The notes beneath the pieces were generated by a model. It was given only the letters and a program-made list of their open reading frames with translations. It was not told the origin of the DNA and did no database searches. Position numbers and translations under genes: made by a program. From CAYXVJ01 sp050309435 (GTDB lineage: Bacteria > Bacillota > Clostridia > Saccharofermentanales > Fastidiosipilaceae), in assembly GCA_050309435.1 (NCBI GenBank), contig JBNRMJ010000034.1:1-47485 (forward strand): 47,485 nucleotides of DNA. Reading direction: 5' to 3'. The number at the start of each line of letters is the position of its first letter. Positions within the stretch are counted from its first letter, which is position 1. Positions 7,509-14,682 of this stretch are shown piece after piece.

Positions 7509-9224
7509 ATGAGAAAAAGGCTAACGGGAACAGTTGCTCTTATTTTGGCGGTGCTGATCTTCACTGCCACTTTATCTGCATGTAACGCTTCGGGCCGGAT
7601 CGCAGAAAGCAGTACAGAAACACCGGACACAGTTGAGACAACGGCTTTAGATGACAAGCTTTCCGAAACAAGCGTAGAAGACGAGCGGGACGGCGAGGCA
7701 GAAAAAGACGAAGAATATATTACGATTGACGAGAAGTGGGGCCGTATCGCCGAAGGCATGCTCGGTCATATCGGAACAGCTGTAAAGGAGTACAGCGGGT
7801 ATCTTGGCTATGGCTATAACATGATCACGTCCGCTTACTATAACCATCGTGATATAAACGAAGGCCATCCCGTGATCGACATGAATAAACTGGCGCAAGA
7901 CGACGGCAATTATGTCTATGTATTCCACCAGGAAGCCAGGTTCAGCCAGCCGAAAACCTACGTCCATGATTCGACGAAATCATATGCCGAAGAACTGTCT
8001 GCCAAGGCAGGCGTTAGAGGCAGTTTCCCGCTGGCCGGCAGTTTTTCCGTCAACTTCGAGCGCAACACGGATTATCAAATGACCAGCAATCAAAGACTCG
8101 TGACACTCCAGTCGAATCTGGAAACCAGAAAAGACTACATATCCTTCGCGAGTCCGAAGCTTCTGGCCGCTTATCTAACCGCTGAGTTTAAAGACGATTT
8201 GTCTGCCTTAAAAGCAGATGCATCCGATTTAAGCGTAGCCCGTTTTATCGCCAAGTATGGTACGCATGTTCTGACGAATGTGACCATGGGCGGACGGTTT
8301 GATCTCAATTACCTGTATACCAATAAAACGAGTAAAGAGATCACCGATCTTCGCGTGGCAATTGATGCTTCATATAAGAGAATCAGCACCGGCAGCGAAA
8401 CACAAAATAAGACAGCCCGCGAAGAGCTGGAAACGAGCAGCGAGCTCTATATCACGGCTTACGGCGGCTCCGTGACAATCAATCCCAAATCCATCGAAGA
8501 AGCAATTAATTCGTACCCGGTCTGGAGTGCATCCGTGGAGGAAGGTCATGCCAGTTTCGTTGATGCTTCGGAAGTATTCCCGATCTGGGATGTGATCGAA
8601 GCGGCATACAATGCGGCATCCGAAGAAGAAAAGAAGCTCTACGAAAGGAAAGCCGAGATTGTTAAAGCTTACATCCTGAAAGAAACGGAAGCGATCAACC
8701 GGACTTTTAAAGACACAAAAGGTGTTTCGCTTCCGCCGGTCTATATATCGGATATCTATATTGGCGTCGGATCCGGCGAAGCCGAAGCCAAGAACAAACT
8801 CAGAGCCAAAGGCGTAAAGGAAAATGATATCGTTAATCTGGACCTGAACAAAGATGCCGGCGGCAAGTGGATTTTCCTGGGCTATACGAAAACCGGCGAT
8901 GCCAATCAGGCTATTCGCTTCATTGCGGCGGACTATTTCAAAGAGTCGAGATCGAAAAATACGACGTATCGAGGCTTTGATATGACGATACTAAAGGAAG
9001 ACTTAAATACCGGAGCGGGCGGAAAATACATCTACTTATACTACACGAAGAACAAGTCGGCCGGTGCTCCGCTGACGGAAATCATTTATCAGGAAGGCGA
9101 CCGTTTTGATAAGAATCTGAAAAACGCAGATGCGTATAAACCTGTCCTCTGCATGTATAACGACGAGCCGATGGACTTCAACAAGGGGGCCGAGGGGGCT
9201 TTCGTTTATCTCTGGTACAAGTAA
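7509..9224 (+). CDS. MACPF-domain lipoprotein with C-terminal beta-prism-like triple repeat
   Basis: 571 aa, predicted to be exported and lipid-anchored: signal peptide with lipobox LSAC and Cys25. An acidic, Thr/Ser-rich linker (about 30-75) is followed by a MACPF/CDC domain (about 75-400). The family signature is present as YGTHVLTNVTMGG at residues 250-262, matching (Y/W)-G-(T/S)-H-x7-GG. MACPF proteins oligomerise into membrane pores or act in adhesion. The C terminus (about 411-571) has three repeats ending in DLNKDAGGKWIFLGYTK, DLNTGAGGKYIYLYYTK and DFNKGAEGAFVYLWYK, like the beta-prism modules that bind membranes or glycans in other MACPF proteins. ATG 7509 follows AGGGAGG; the longer ORF start at 7455 has none. 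Controlled by a near-consensus promoter with tandem operators and the divergent TetR. Target membrane and role unknown. Confidence 0.86.
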   Translation: MRKRLTGTVALILAVLIFTATLSACNASGRIAESSTETPDTVETTALDDKLSETSVEDERDGEAEKDEEYITIDEKWGRIAEGMLGHIGTAVKEYSGYLGYGYNMITSAYYNHRDINEGHPVIDMNKLAQDDGNYVYVFHQEARFSQPKTYVHDSTKSYAEELSAKAGVRGSFPLAGSFSVNFERNTDYQMTSNQRLVTLQSNLETRKDYISFASPKLLAAYLTAEFKDDLSALKADASDLSVARFIAKYGTHVLTNVTMGGRFDLNYLYTNKTSKEITDLRVAIDASYKRISTGSETQNKTAREELETSSELYITAYGGSVTINPKSIEEAINSYPVWSASVEEGHASFVDASEVFPIWDVIEAAYNAASEEEKKLYERKAEIVKAYILKETEAINRTFKDTKGVSLPPVYISDIYIGVGSGEAEAKNKLRAKGVKENDIVNLDLNKDAGGKWIFLGYTKTGDANQAIRFIAADYFKESRSKNTTYRGFDMTILKEDLNTGAGGKYIYLYYTKNKSAGAPLTEIIYQEGDRFDKNLKNADAYKPVLCMYNDEPMDFNKGAEGAFVYLWYK

Positions 9225-9246
9225 TAAAGCGTGCTAAAGATAAGCA

Positions 9247-9287
9247 AACCGGATGATCTGCCGTGGCAGCGAGCATCCGGTTTTTTT
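9247..9287 (+). terminator. Terminator of the MACPF gene
   Basis: AACCGGATG 9247-9255 pairs with CATCCGGTT 9274-9282, with CTGCC/GGCAG extending the stem inside, followed by a run of seven T ending at 9287. Confidence 0.88.
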
Positions 9288-9329
9288 ATGTCCGTTTGCT
9301 CACATATCTGTTGGCGAGATATGTCCGCC

Positions 9330-9893
9330 TCAGAAGATGAGGTAGAGTGCTCCGCCGATGATTCCCGAAGCCAGCATGACAATAATCGGATTTAGCTTCC
9401 ATTTTCTTAGGATAAAAACCCCAGTGGCAAAGATGAATAAAGAAATATAATTGATCGAATTGACTGCTGCGGAAAAACCTGCATTACCCCATATGGCGAA
9501 GATAAATATCGTCAGGCCGGCCGAAGCGATCAGTGCCACGACGGCCGGTCTCAAACCGGCTAGAATCCCCTGAATAATGCTGAGGTTTCGATATCGATAG
9601 TAGAGCCATGCCAGAAGTGAAACGATCATACAAGAAGGGATGATGCAGCCGAAAGTTGCGATCAGGGCACCCGGAATACCGGCGATACGAATACCGACGA
9701 AGGTCGCCGCATTAATGGCGATCGGCCCTGGCGTCATTTCGGCGATAGTGATGAGATCGGTAAATTCTGTTAAGTTCAGCCATTGATGCAGATCCACTAC
9801 CTGAAACTGAATTAGGGGGATCGATGCCATGCCACCGCCGAAGCTGAACAGTCCGATCTGTATGAAACTCCAAAGTAATTCCAGTAAAATCAT
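9330..9893 (-). CDS. Chromate transporter-like protein, half-size subunit B
   Basis: 187-residue CHR-domain membrane protein. The N-terminal segment has the family pattern FSFGGGMASIPLI and later ITIAEMTPGPIAINAATFVG, followed by about five hydrophobic helices. In the short-chain type of the family two half-size proteins form the transporter. The ATG overlaps the stop of the upstream half gene by 4 nt. Known members export chromate as an anion antiporter; other anions are possible, and substrate is not proven here. Regulated probably by the divergent LysR protein. Confidence 0.85.
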   Translation of the reverse strand: MILLELLWSFIQIGLFSFGGGMASIPLIQFQVVDLHQWLNLTEFTDLITIAEMTPGPIAINAATFVGIRIAGIPGALIATFGCIIPSCMIVSLLAWLYYRYRNLSIIQGILAGLRPAVVALIASAGLTIFIFAIWGNAGFSAAVNSINYISLFIFATGVFILRKWKLNPIIVMLASGIIGGALYLIF

Positions 9894-10471
9894 GACTGCC
9901 TGCCTTCCTCCCTCTGTTTTCTTGATAGGAAGAGGACTCTAAAAGCGCCGATCGCGGCGCAGGCCAAAATGATGAAAGCAACGTTTATCTTCAGTACATA
10001 AGTTGCGATAAAAGCGAGGACCATGACTATGATCGAAAGGATTTTTCTTTCTTTTACGATGTTGCTCCCGAGGCCCAGAACCACATCTGCTATCACAGCG
10101 GCGACCCCGGCTTGCATTCCGTTCAGGACAGCACCTGCGATCACATTATCTCGAAAAGCCGCATAGAAGAATGAAATAATCGAGATAATGATGAGAGGCG
10201 GCAGAATCGTTCCGGCAATACTGACCAGGCTTCCGATTATGCCCGCAACGCGGTAGCCGAGTAATATGGAGGCATTGACGGCCATCGCACCGGGCGAAGA
10301 CTGGGCAATGGCTGCCAGATTCAGCATTTCTTCTTCTTCGATCCACTTCAGGTCGTCGACGAATTTTTTCTTCATCAGCGGGATGATGACAAATCCGCCT
10401 CCGAAGGTAAACGCACTCAGGTAAAAAGTTGATGTGAATAATTTGCTTAATAAGACGTTGTTTCTCTTCAC
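9890..10471 (-). CDS. Chromate transporter-like protein, half-size subunit A
   Basis: 193-residue CHR-domain membrane protein with FTFGGGFVIIPLMKK near the N terminus and AIAQSSPGAMAVNASILLGYRVAG, the counterpart of the motif in its partner gene. It is the first gene of a two-gene unit and starts at GTG 10471 (complement), 6 nt after AGGAGGG. Together with the 9330 gene it should form the heteromeric inner-membrane transporter. The LysR gene runs divergently from the other side of a 110-bp AT-rich intergenic region. Confidence 0.85.
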   Translation of the reverse strand: MKRNNVLLSKLFTSTFYLSAFTFGGGFVIIPLMKKKFVDDLKWIEEEEMLNLAAIAQSSPGAMAVNASILLGYRVAGIIGSLVSIAGTILPPLIIISIISFFYAAFRDNVIAGAVLNGMQAGVAAVIADVVLGLGSNIVKERKILSIIVMVLAFIATYVLKINVAFIILACAAIGAFRVLFLSRKQREEGRQS

Positions 10472-10532
10472 GTTGGCCCTCCTGTTATTTGCCCCATTAT
10501 CTCTCTTGTTTGCTTATATGTAAAATACTATT

Positions 10533-10560
10533 ATTATATATAATCCATATTGTAATTATT
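10533..10560. promoter_or_regulatory. AT-rich divergent control region, candidate LysR box
   Basis: Contains ATTATATATAAT (10533-10544, perfect palindrome) and, overlapping it, ATAAT then 10 bases then ATTAT, compatible with a T-N11-A LysR site. It lies between the divergent transporter and regulator genes. The assignment rests on position and AT symmetry only. Confidence 0.3.
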
Positions 10561-10581
10561 ATAAGCAGGGGAGCCGGAGAG

Positions 10582-11472
10582 ATGACACTTAGACATATGA
10601 AAATTTTCGTGACGGTATGCGAAAGCCAAACGGTTACCGAGGCAGCGAAAAAACTCTTCATTGCTCAACCTTCTGTCAGTTTAGCGATTGCCGAAATCGA
10701 GAAGCACTACGGTGTGAAACTCTTTGATCGCATGGGCAAACGTCTGGAGATTACGGAAGCGGGGAAGCGATTTTTACAATACGGGAGACATATCGTCGAT
10801 CTTTTCGAAGATATGGAAAAAGAAATGATGAACATCGATCGACTGGGCGTGCTTAGGATCGGCAGCAGCATAACAATCGGCAATCATCTGTTACCCGGCT
10901 ATGTGACGGCTTTTCGAAAGCAATATCCTCAAGTCAAAGTCAAGGTCGTGATTGACAATACCGAAGCCATAGCAGAGTCGGTCTTGGGCAATCGCATCGA
11001 TATTGCTTTGGTCGAAGGCGAAGTACATGATTCTTATATCGTGCGCCAAAAGTTTTTTGAAGATGAACTAGTTTTGATCTGCGGATCCGAGCATCGCTTT
11101 GCGGATTTACAAACGGTGGAATTAAAGGCGCTCGAAGCGGAGAACTGGATTCTTCGGGAGAAAGGAAGCGCAGGTCGCGATACTTTCGATAATATTCTGC
11201 AGGTAAACGGGATACGTCTGACGCCGGCCTGGGTAAGCAGCAGCTCGCAAGCGATTATCCGGGCTGTTACGGAAAATCTGGGCATATCGATTCTGCCCTC
11301 GTTACTCGTTCGTGACGCCATCGAAAGAGGCGATATTAAGCGTTTTCATCTGAAGGATATTTCTTTAAAACGAGATTATTACATCATTTTCCATCAGAAC
11401 AAATTTCTCGGAGAAGCGGCGAAAACTTTCATGAATATCTGTTCTAGCGGTTCTGTTAAAACCGTCGATTGA
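10582..11472 (+). CDS. LysR-family transcriptional regulator
   Basis: 296 aa. N-terminal winged HTH typical of the family: LRHMKIFVTVCESQTVTEAAKKLFIAQPSVSLAI, then KLFDRMGKRLEITEAG. The rest is the periplasmic-binding-like effector domain. I chose ATG 10582, preceded by GGAGAG; the upstream TTG at 10489 would add unrelated sequence. Divergent from the chromate-type transporter genes, which it likely controls. Its 3' end overlaps the convergent PAP2 gene by 17 nt, so no intergenic terminator separates the two. Confidence 0.85.
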   Translation: MTLRHMKIFVTVCESQTVTEAAKKLFIAQPSVSLAIAEIEKHYGVKLFDRMGKRLEITEAGKRFLQYGRHIVDLFEDMEKEMMNIDRLGVLRIGSSITIGNHLLPGYVTAFRKQYPQVKVKVVIDNTEAIAESVLGNRIDIALVEGEVHDSYIVRQKFFEDELVLICGSEHRFADLQTVELKALEAENWILREKGSAGRDTFDNILQVNGIRLTPAWVSSSSQAIIRAVTENLGISILPSLLVRDAIERGDIKRFHLKDISLKRDYYIIFHQNKFLGEAAKTFMNICSSGSVKTVD

Positions 11473-12013
11473 TATTTAAAGGATTCATACGCTTCCCGAT
11501 CATCCATTCGGTGGATACGACCAGGTTTGCCATCAGGATACCGACCGCTGAACCGGCCAGGACGTCCAGTGGATAATGCATGCCCGTATACAGCCTGGAA
11601 AAAGCCATGAGAACAGCTGTTGCGAGGGCTAGCGGACGCATAAAATTCTTCTCTCTCAAGACGAGCACGAAAGCACTGCCGAAAGCTGTTGCCGCATGTC
11701 CGGATGGAAAAGAGGACTCGTGATGCTCGGCGATTAAATGCCGGACTCCTTCCAGAGCTTCATAGGGCCGGGGTCTGTTGATCAGCTCTTTTAAAACGAC
11801 ACTGTTCAGAAGGTGAGTCAGAGCCAGCGAGATCAAAAGTAAAATACCGCTCATTCGTGTTTTCTTGAAAAAGAGCAAAGTAATGCCGCAGGCTATCCAG
11901 ATGATGCCATAATCGCCCAAAGCGGTGAAGAAGATAAAAAAGCTGTCCAATAGCTCGTGTTTGGTCAGTTCCTGTATTTTAATGAGCAATTGCCCGTCCC
12001 ATGCCGGAAACAT
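11456..12013 (-). CDS. PAP2-family membrane phosphatase
   Basis: 185-residue membrane protein with the three acid-phosphatase motifs of the PAP2 family: KELINRPRP (K-x6-RP), SFPSGH, and SRLYTGMHYPLD (SR-x5-H-x3-D). Four to six hydrophobic helices surround them. Family members dephosphorylate undecaprenyl diphosphate or phosphatidic acid at the outer face of the membrane. The exact substrate is not readable. GAGGT lies 7 nt before the ATG. Divergent from the M23 peptidase gene, with which it may share a cell-envelope role. Confidence 0.85.
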   Translation of the reverse strand: MFPAWDGQLLIKIQELTKHELLDSFFIFFTALGDYGIIWIACGITLLFFKKTRMSGILLLISLALTHLLNSVVLKELINRPRPYEALEGVRHLIAEHHESSFPSGHAATAFGSAFVLVLREKNFMRPLALATAVLMAFSRLYTGMHYPLDVLAGSAVGILMANLVVSTEWMIGKRMNPLNINRRF

Positions 12014-12238
12014 ATATGTACCTCGCTTATTCCAATTATCTATTAATTATACTATAGACTTTTTAACATAATTAGCTAAAAAGAGATCGATTATTACTAT
12101 TCGGTTTCATTTGATAATTTTTGCTTCTCAATGAAGTGATTACTCGTATAATGTCAAAAGATCCGGATTCAAGCAAACTTTAACGACACCTTTAATAAAA
12201 ATCTGGGCTCCGCTGGAGTGCAGTACGGAAAGAGGCTT

Positions 12239-13273
12239 ATGAAAACACGTCTTAAATTAAAATCAGCAACTGCCGCATTCCTGGCTATTTTGACCATTTT
12301 GGCGAATCCCTTCGTACCGGATCAACTTCGGGCATATAGTGCGAGTACGGCGTACTACAATCTTGCCTTTAAAGGCACGGCTTATGTAACAAGCAACATA
12401 AATGTGAATCTTATCGAAGACAACAGACTTTTCTACCAGAACTGGAACAGCATCTATGGTCTGGCGGCTACTCCGCAGCAGGTTAAACTGCCGCAGGCAT
12501 ACAGCACGCACCGCGGTCAGGACTGGGATACGCTCAGCAGTAAAGAAGCTCTTTACGCTGTTCATGACGGTACCGTGACCTGGGCGGCTTATGATTCGAC
12601 TTACGGAAACAGAGTCGAATACGAGTTCGGTAAATGGAAGTTGTCGATGGCCCATCTGAGTCAGATCGATGTCAAAAAAGGCGATAAGGTCCGTCTCGGT
12701 CAAAAACTCGGTAATGTCGGAAGTACGGGAAATGTAACCGGCGAACACGTACATATCGCGTTGTATTATGGCGGTAAGCTGGTCGATCCGCATCCTTTCA
12801 TTACGGGAGTATGGAATTTCGACGACAAAGCTCTGGAAATGGAATATCCCTATAAATCGGGTATTTACACCAACAGCTACTGGACAAGCGTTCGTGTCAG
12901 AAGCGGCCCAGGAACCAACTATGCGGCGGTAGGAACGATTACACCGGGCATGACTGTCATCATCACGGACATTGTTTATTCCAATGGCATCGTCTGGGGC
13001 AAACACAGCCTGGGTTACTCGTCAATTAGGGAAGGCAATACCGCTTATATGACGGCGAAACATCAAGCGGGAACGCATGTCAATGTGGCGGGATTGAATG
13101 TCATGGTTCGTTCCAATCCTACGACAAGTGCTCCGATTACGGGATATATCGCCCCGGGCAAGACCGTTCAGATAACGGCTTTTGCCATGGTGGGTGATCA
13201 GTTGTGGGGTAAACATGCCGGCGGCTGGAGCTGTCTTGGCATCGGTAACACAGTCTACCTGCGTTGTAATTAA
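12239..13273 (+). CDS. Secreted M23 metallopeptidase-like protein with two SH3-type domains
   Basis: 344 aa with an N-terminal signal peptide (basic start, hydrophobic core, cleavage around residue 30). The LytM/M23 domain carries the zinc ligands: His91 and Asp95 in HRGQD, and His170-x-His172 in HVHIAL. Two C-terminal SH3-like repeats follow (about 213-275 and 280-344; RSGPGTNYAAVGT and RSNPTTSAPITGY), which usually bind the cell wall. The role is peptidoglycan cross-link cleavage outside the cell. I chose ATG 12239, preceded by GGAAAGAGG; an upstream GTG at 12218 would spoil the signal peptide. TATAAT at 12147-12152 may be its -10 box, but no good -35 box was found. Confidence 0.87.
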   Translation: MKTRLKLKSATAAFLAILTILANPFVPDQLRAYSASTAYYNLAFKGTAYVTSNINVNLIEDNRLFYQNWNSIYGLAATPQQVKLPQAYSTHRGQDWDTLSSKEALYAVHDGTVTWAAYDSTYGNRVEYEFGKWKLSMAHLSQIDVKKGDKVRLGQKLGNVGSTGNVTGEHVHIALYYGGKLVDPHPFITGVWNFDDKALEMEYPYKSGIYTNSYWTSVRVRSGPGTNYAAVGTITPGMTVIITDIVYSNGIVWGKHSLGYSSIREGNTAYMTAKHQAGTHVNVAGLNVMVRSNPTTSAPITGYIAPGKTVQITAFAMVGDQLWGKHAGGWSCLGIGNTVYLRCN

Positions 13274-13287
13274 AAGCACAGATCAAG

Positions 13288-13336
13288 AGACCGACCCGTG
13301 AGAAGAGAAAATCTCCTTGCGGGCCGGTCTTTTTTT
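13288..13336 (+). terminator. Terminator of the M23 gene
   Basis: AGACCG 13288-13293 pairs with CGGTCT 13325-13330, with further pairing between ACCCG and CGGGC inside, and a run of seven T follows. Confidence 0.85.
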
Positions 13337-13360
13337 ACGCCATGTCATTACTTTTTCGTA

Positions 13361-13366
13361 TATACT
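13361..13366 (+). promoter_or_regulatory. -10 box only 9 nt before the YitT start codon
   Basis: TATACT at 13361-13366. If used, transcription would start at or within a few bases of the ATG at 13376, giving a leaderless mRNA; the gene also lacks a Shine-Dalgarno sequence. The -35 region is weak. Confidence 0.35.
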
Positions 13367-13375
13367 GTTAAATCT

Positions 13376-14044
13376 ATGAAAAACTATCTAAAAAATCTGA
13401 ATCACGGCATGCGAAGCAGTCTTTTAAGCTCCGGCACATTCATATACTTGTTACTGGGCAGTATGGTCGGTTCGTTTGGCCTTCACAACATTCATTACCA
13501 AAGCAGCCTGACAGAAGGCGGCGTTCTGGGCGCTATTTTGCTTCTAAACCATTGGACAGGGCTGCCCGCTTCGATATTATCGTTGCTTTTGGACATTATT
13601 TGCTATGCGGTGGCTTTTCGCATGCTTGGCGGGAAGTTTCTTGGATTGTCCTTGATCGTGTCGGCTTTTATGGCCGGTTTTTTTCGTATCTGGGAACTCT
13701 TTCCGCCGCTCCTGCCCGATTTATCGGCTTATCCGCTGGCAGCGGCGGTTCTAGGCGGCTTATGCATCGGCATCGGCACGGGTCTGGTGGTCCGCGGCGG
13801 AGGCTCGGGCGCAGGTGACGACGCTCTGGCATTGATTATCGTAAAAAAGACCGGATGGCGTATCGCTAAAGCCTATCTCCTCACGGACTTTGTTGTCCTG
13901 GCTTTATCGTTAACTTATTTGCCGGTCGGAAGGATCGCTTACTCCATTTTAAGCGTAAGCATCTCTTCCTGGTTGATCGACTTTATATCTCAAAAGGGCA
14001 AAGGAAGCGTCAAACAGGACAGCCGGCTTAAACCGGGGATCTGA
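13376..14044 (+). CDS. YitT/YczE-like integral membrane protein
   Basis: 222 aa with five to six hydrophobic segments. It resembles the YitT membrane family: an N-terminal LGSMVGSFGLHNIHY, then TEGGVLGAILLLNHWTGL and the glycine-rich GTGLVVRGGGSGAGDDALALII. No C-terminal DUF2179 domain is present, which YitT itself has. The function of the family is unknown; some members are linked to cysteine or amino-acid transport. I chose ATG 13376 because the longer ORF start at 13298 lies inside the upstream terminator. No ribosome binding site is visible. Confidence 0.75.
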   Translation: MKNYLKNLNHGMRSSLLSSGTFIYLLLGSMVGSFGLHNIHYQSSLTEGGVLGAILLLNHWTGLPASILSLLLDIICYAVAFRMLGGKFLGLSLIVSAFMAGFFRIWELFPPLLPDLSAYPLAAAVLGGLCIGIGTGLVVRGGGSGAGDDALALIIVKKTGWRIAKAYLLTDFVVLALSLTYLPVGRIAYSILSVSISSWLIDFISQKGKGSVKQDSRLKPGI

Positions 14045-14114
14045 TACCGTAACGTTTGCCTGAAAAGTATCACCTTTCAACGTTAAAATGAAATGACAAA
14101 GCGAGGTGATGCCG

Positions 14115-14339
14115 ATGGATATTAAAGAACGTATAGAGGCTGTCGCGGACAGAATCAAGAACGATAAGGATTTAATGAAGAAATTCAAAGAAGATCCGAC
14201 CAGGACCGTAGAATCGGTACTGGAAGTCGATTTACCGGATGAAGTCATCGACAAGGTCGTGGCGGGAATCAAGTTGAAACTGGCAGGCGCCGACCTGACC
14301 GGAGGCATCGATGGCATGAAAGGCCTGTTCGGAAAGTAA
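14115..14339 (+). CDS. Small conserved-looking 74-residue protein of unknown function
   Basis: Begins MDIKERIEAVADRIKNDKDL and contains KFKEDPTRTVESVLEVDLPDE, then a helix and a Gly-rich end (TGGIDGMKGLFGK). Predicted mostly helical, soluble, with many charged residues. The layout (helical body, DP..T...L.VDLPDE, short glycine-rich tail) loosely recalls leader peptides of the nitrile-hydratase/Nif11 RiPP type, but no modification or export genes are nearby, so I do not assign that. GAGG lies 8 nt before ATG 14115; an in-frame ATG at 14109 is too close to it. TAACGTT 14050-14056 and AACGTTA 14079-14085 form an inverted repeat upstream. Confidence 0.7.
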   Translation: MDIKERIEAVADRIKNDKDLMKKFKEDPTRTVESVLEVDLPDEVIDKVVAGIKLKLAGADLTGGIDGMKGLFGK

Positions 14340-14358
14340 TTTCCGCTAACATTAGCAG

Positions 14359-14400
14359 GAGGGCGACTTGCGCTGTTTACGCGCTTTTCGCCCTCTTCTT
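14359..14400 (+). terminator. Terminator of the small gene
   Basis: GAGGGCGA 14359-14366 pairs with TCGCCCTC 14388-14395 and GCGC 14370-14373 with GCGC 14381-14384; a short T-rich tail (TTCTT) follows. It ends where the pheS -35 box begins. Confidence 0.75.
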
Positions 14401-14427
14401 GTTATCAGCCGGAGTTTCAGGTATATT
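14399..14427 (+). promoter_or_regulatory. Promoter of the pheS-pheT operon
   Basis: TTGTTA 14399-14404 and TATATT 14422-14427 with a 17-bp spacer. Transcription should start near 14434, at the base of the T-box leader. Confidence 0.7.
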
Positions 14428-14433
14428 ATTTAA

Positions 14434-14670
14434 GTGAATTGCGTAGACGGGGAAGAGTCCGGAGCACATTTACCTGCAGAGAAGTTGTCGGACAGAGGCT
14501 GAAATCCGATACTGGTAAATGCCGGGACGTTCACCCCCCGAGCTGAGGCTTATGTCTCCGGCAGGTCCGTTATCCCTATAAGAGAGGCTGGTCCGATACC
14601 ATATCGGTCCGGCAACTTGGGTGGTACCGCGTTTATACGTCCCATGGTCTTTGACCGTGGGATTTTTATT
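14434..14670 (+). promoter_or_regulatory. T-box leader for phenylalanine
   Basis: The conserved T-box GGTGGTACCGCG lies at 14620-14631, with the bulge TGGT expected to pair with uncharged tRNA ending ACCA. Stem I begins near GACGGGGAAGAGTCC; a TTC at 14530-14532, between GGGACG and ACCCCC, is the likely specifier codon for tRNA-Phe. The terminator arm is CCCATGGTC with GACCGTGGG (about 14641-14663), followed by ATTTTTATTT. Uncharged tRNA-Phe should stabilise the antiterminator and switch on pheST. This explains the whole 343-base gap before pheS. Confidence 0.92.
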
Positions 14671-14682
14671 TGAGGAGGAATT

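Noticed and set aside
12263..13006. Minus-strand frame of 247 residues opposite the M23 gene
   Set aside because: It lies wholly within a well-supported secreted peptidase gene, shows no domain and has no good ribosome binding site. The same holds for long minus-strand frames at 5021-5590, 22334-23023, 37201-37980 and 44161-45000.
14115..14339. RiPP precursor peptide
   Set aside because: Although it has a helical body and a Gly-rich end, there is no modification enzyme, protease or ABC exporter within the window, so I keep it as unknown.
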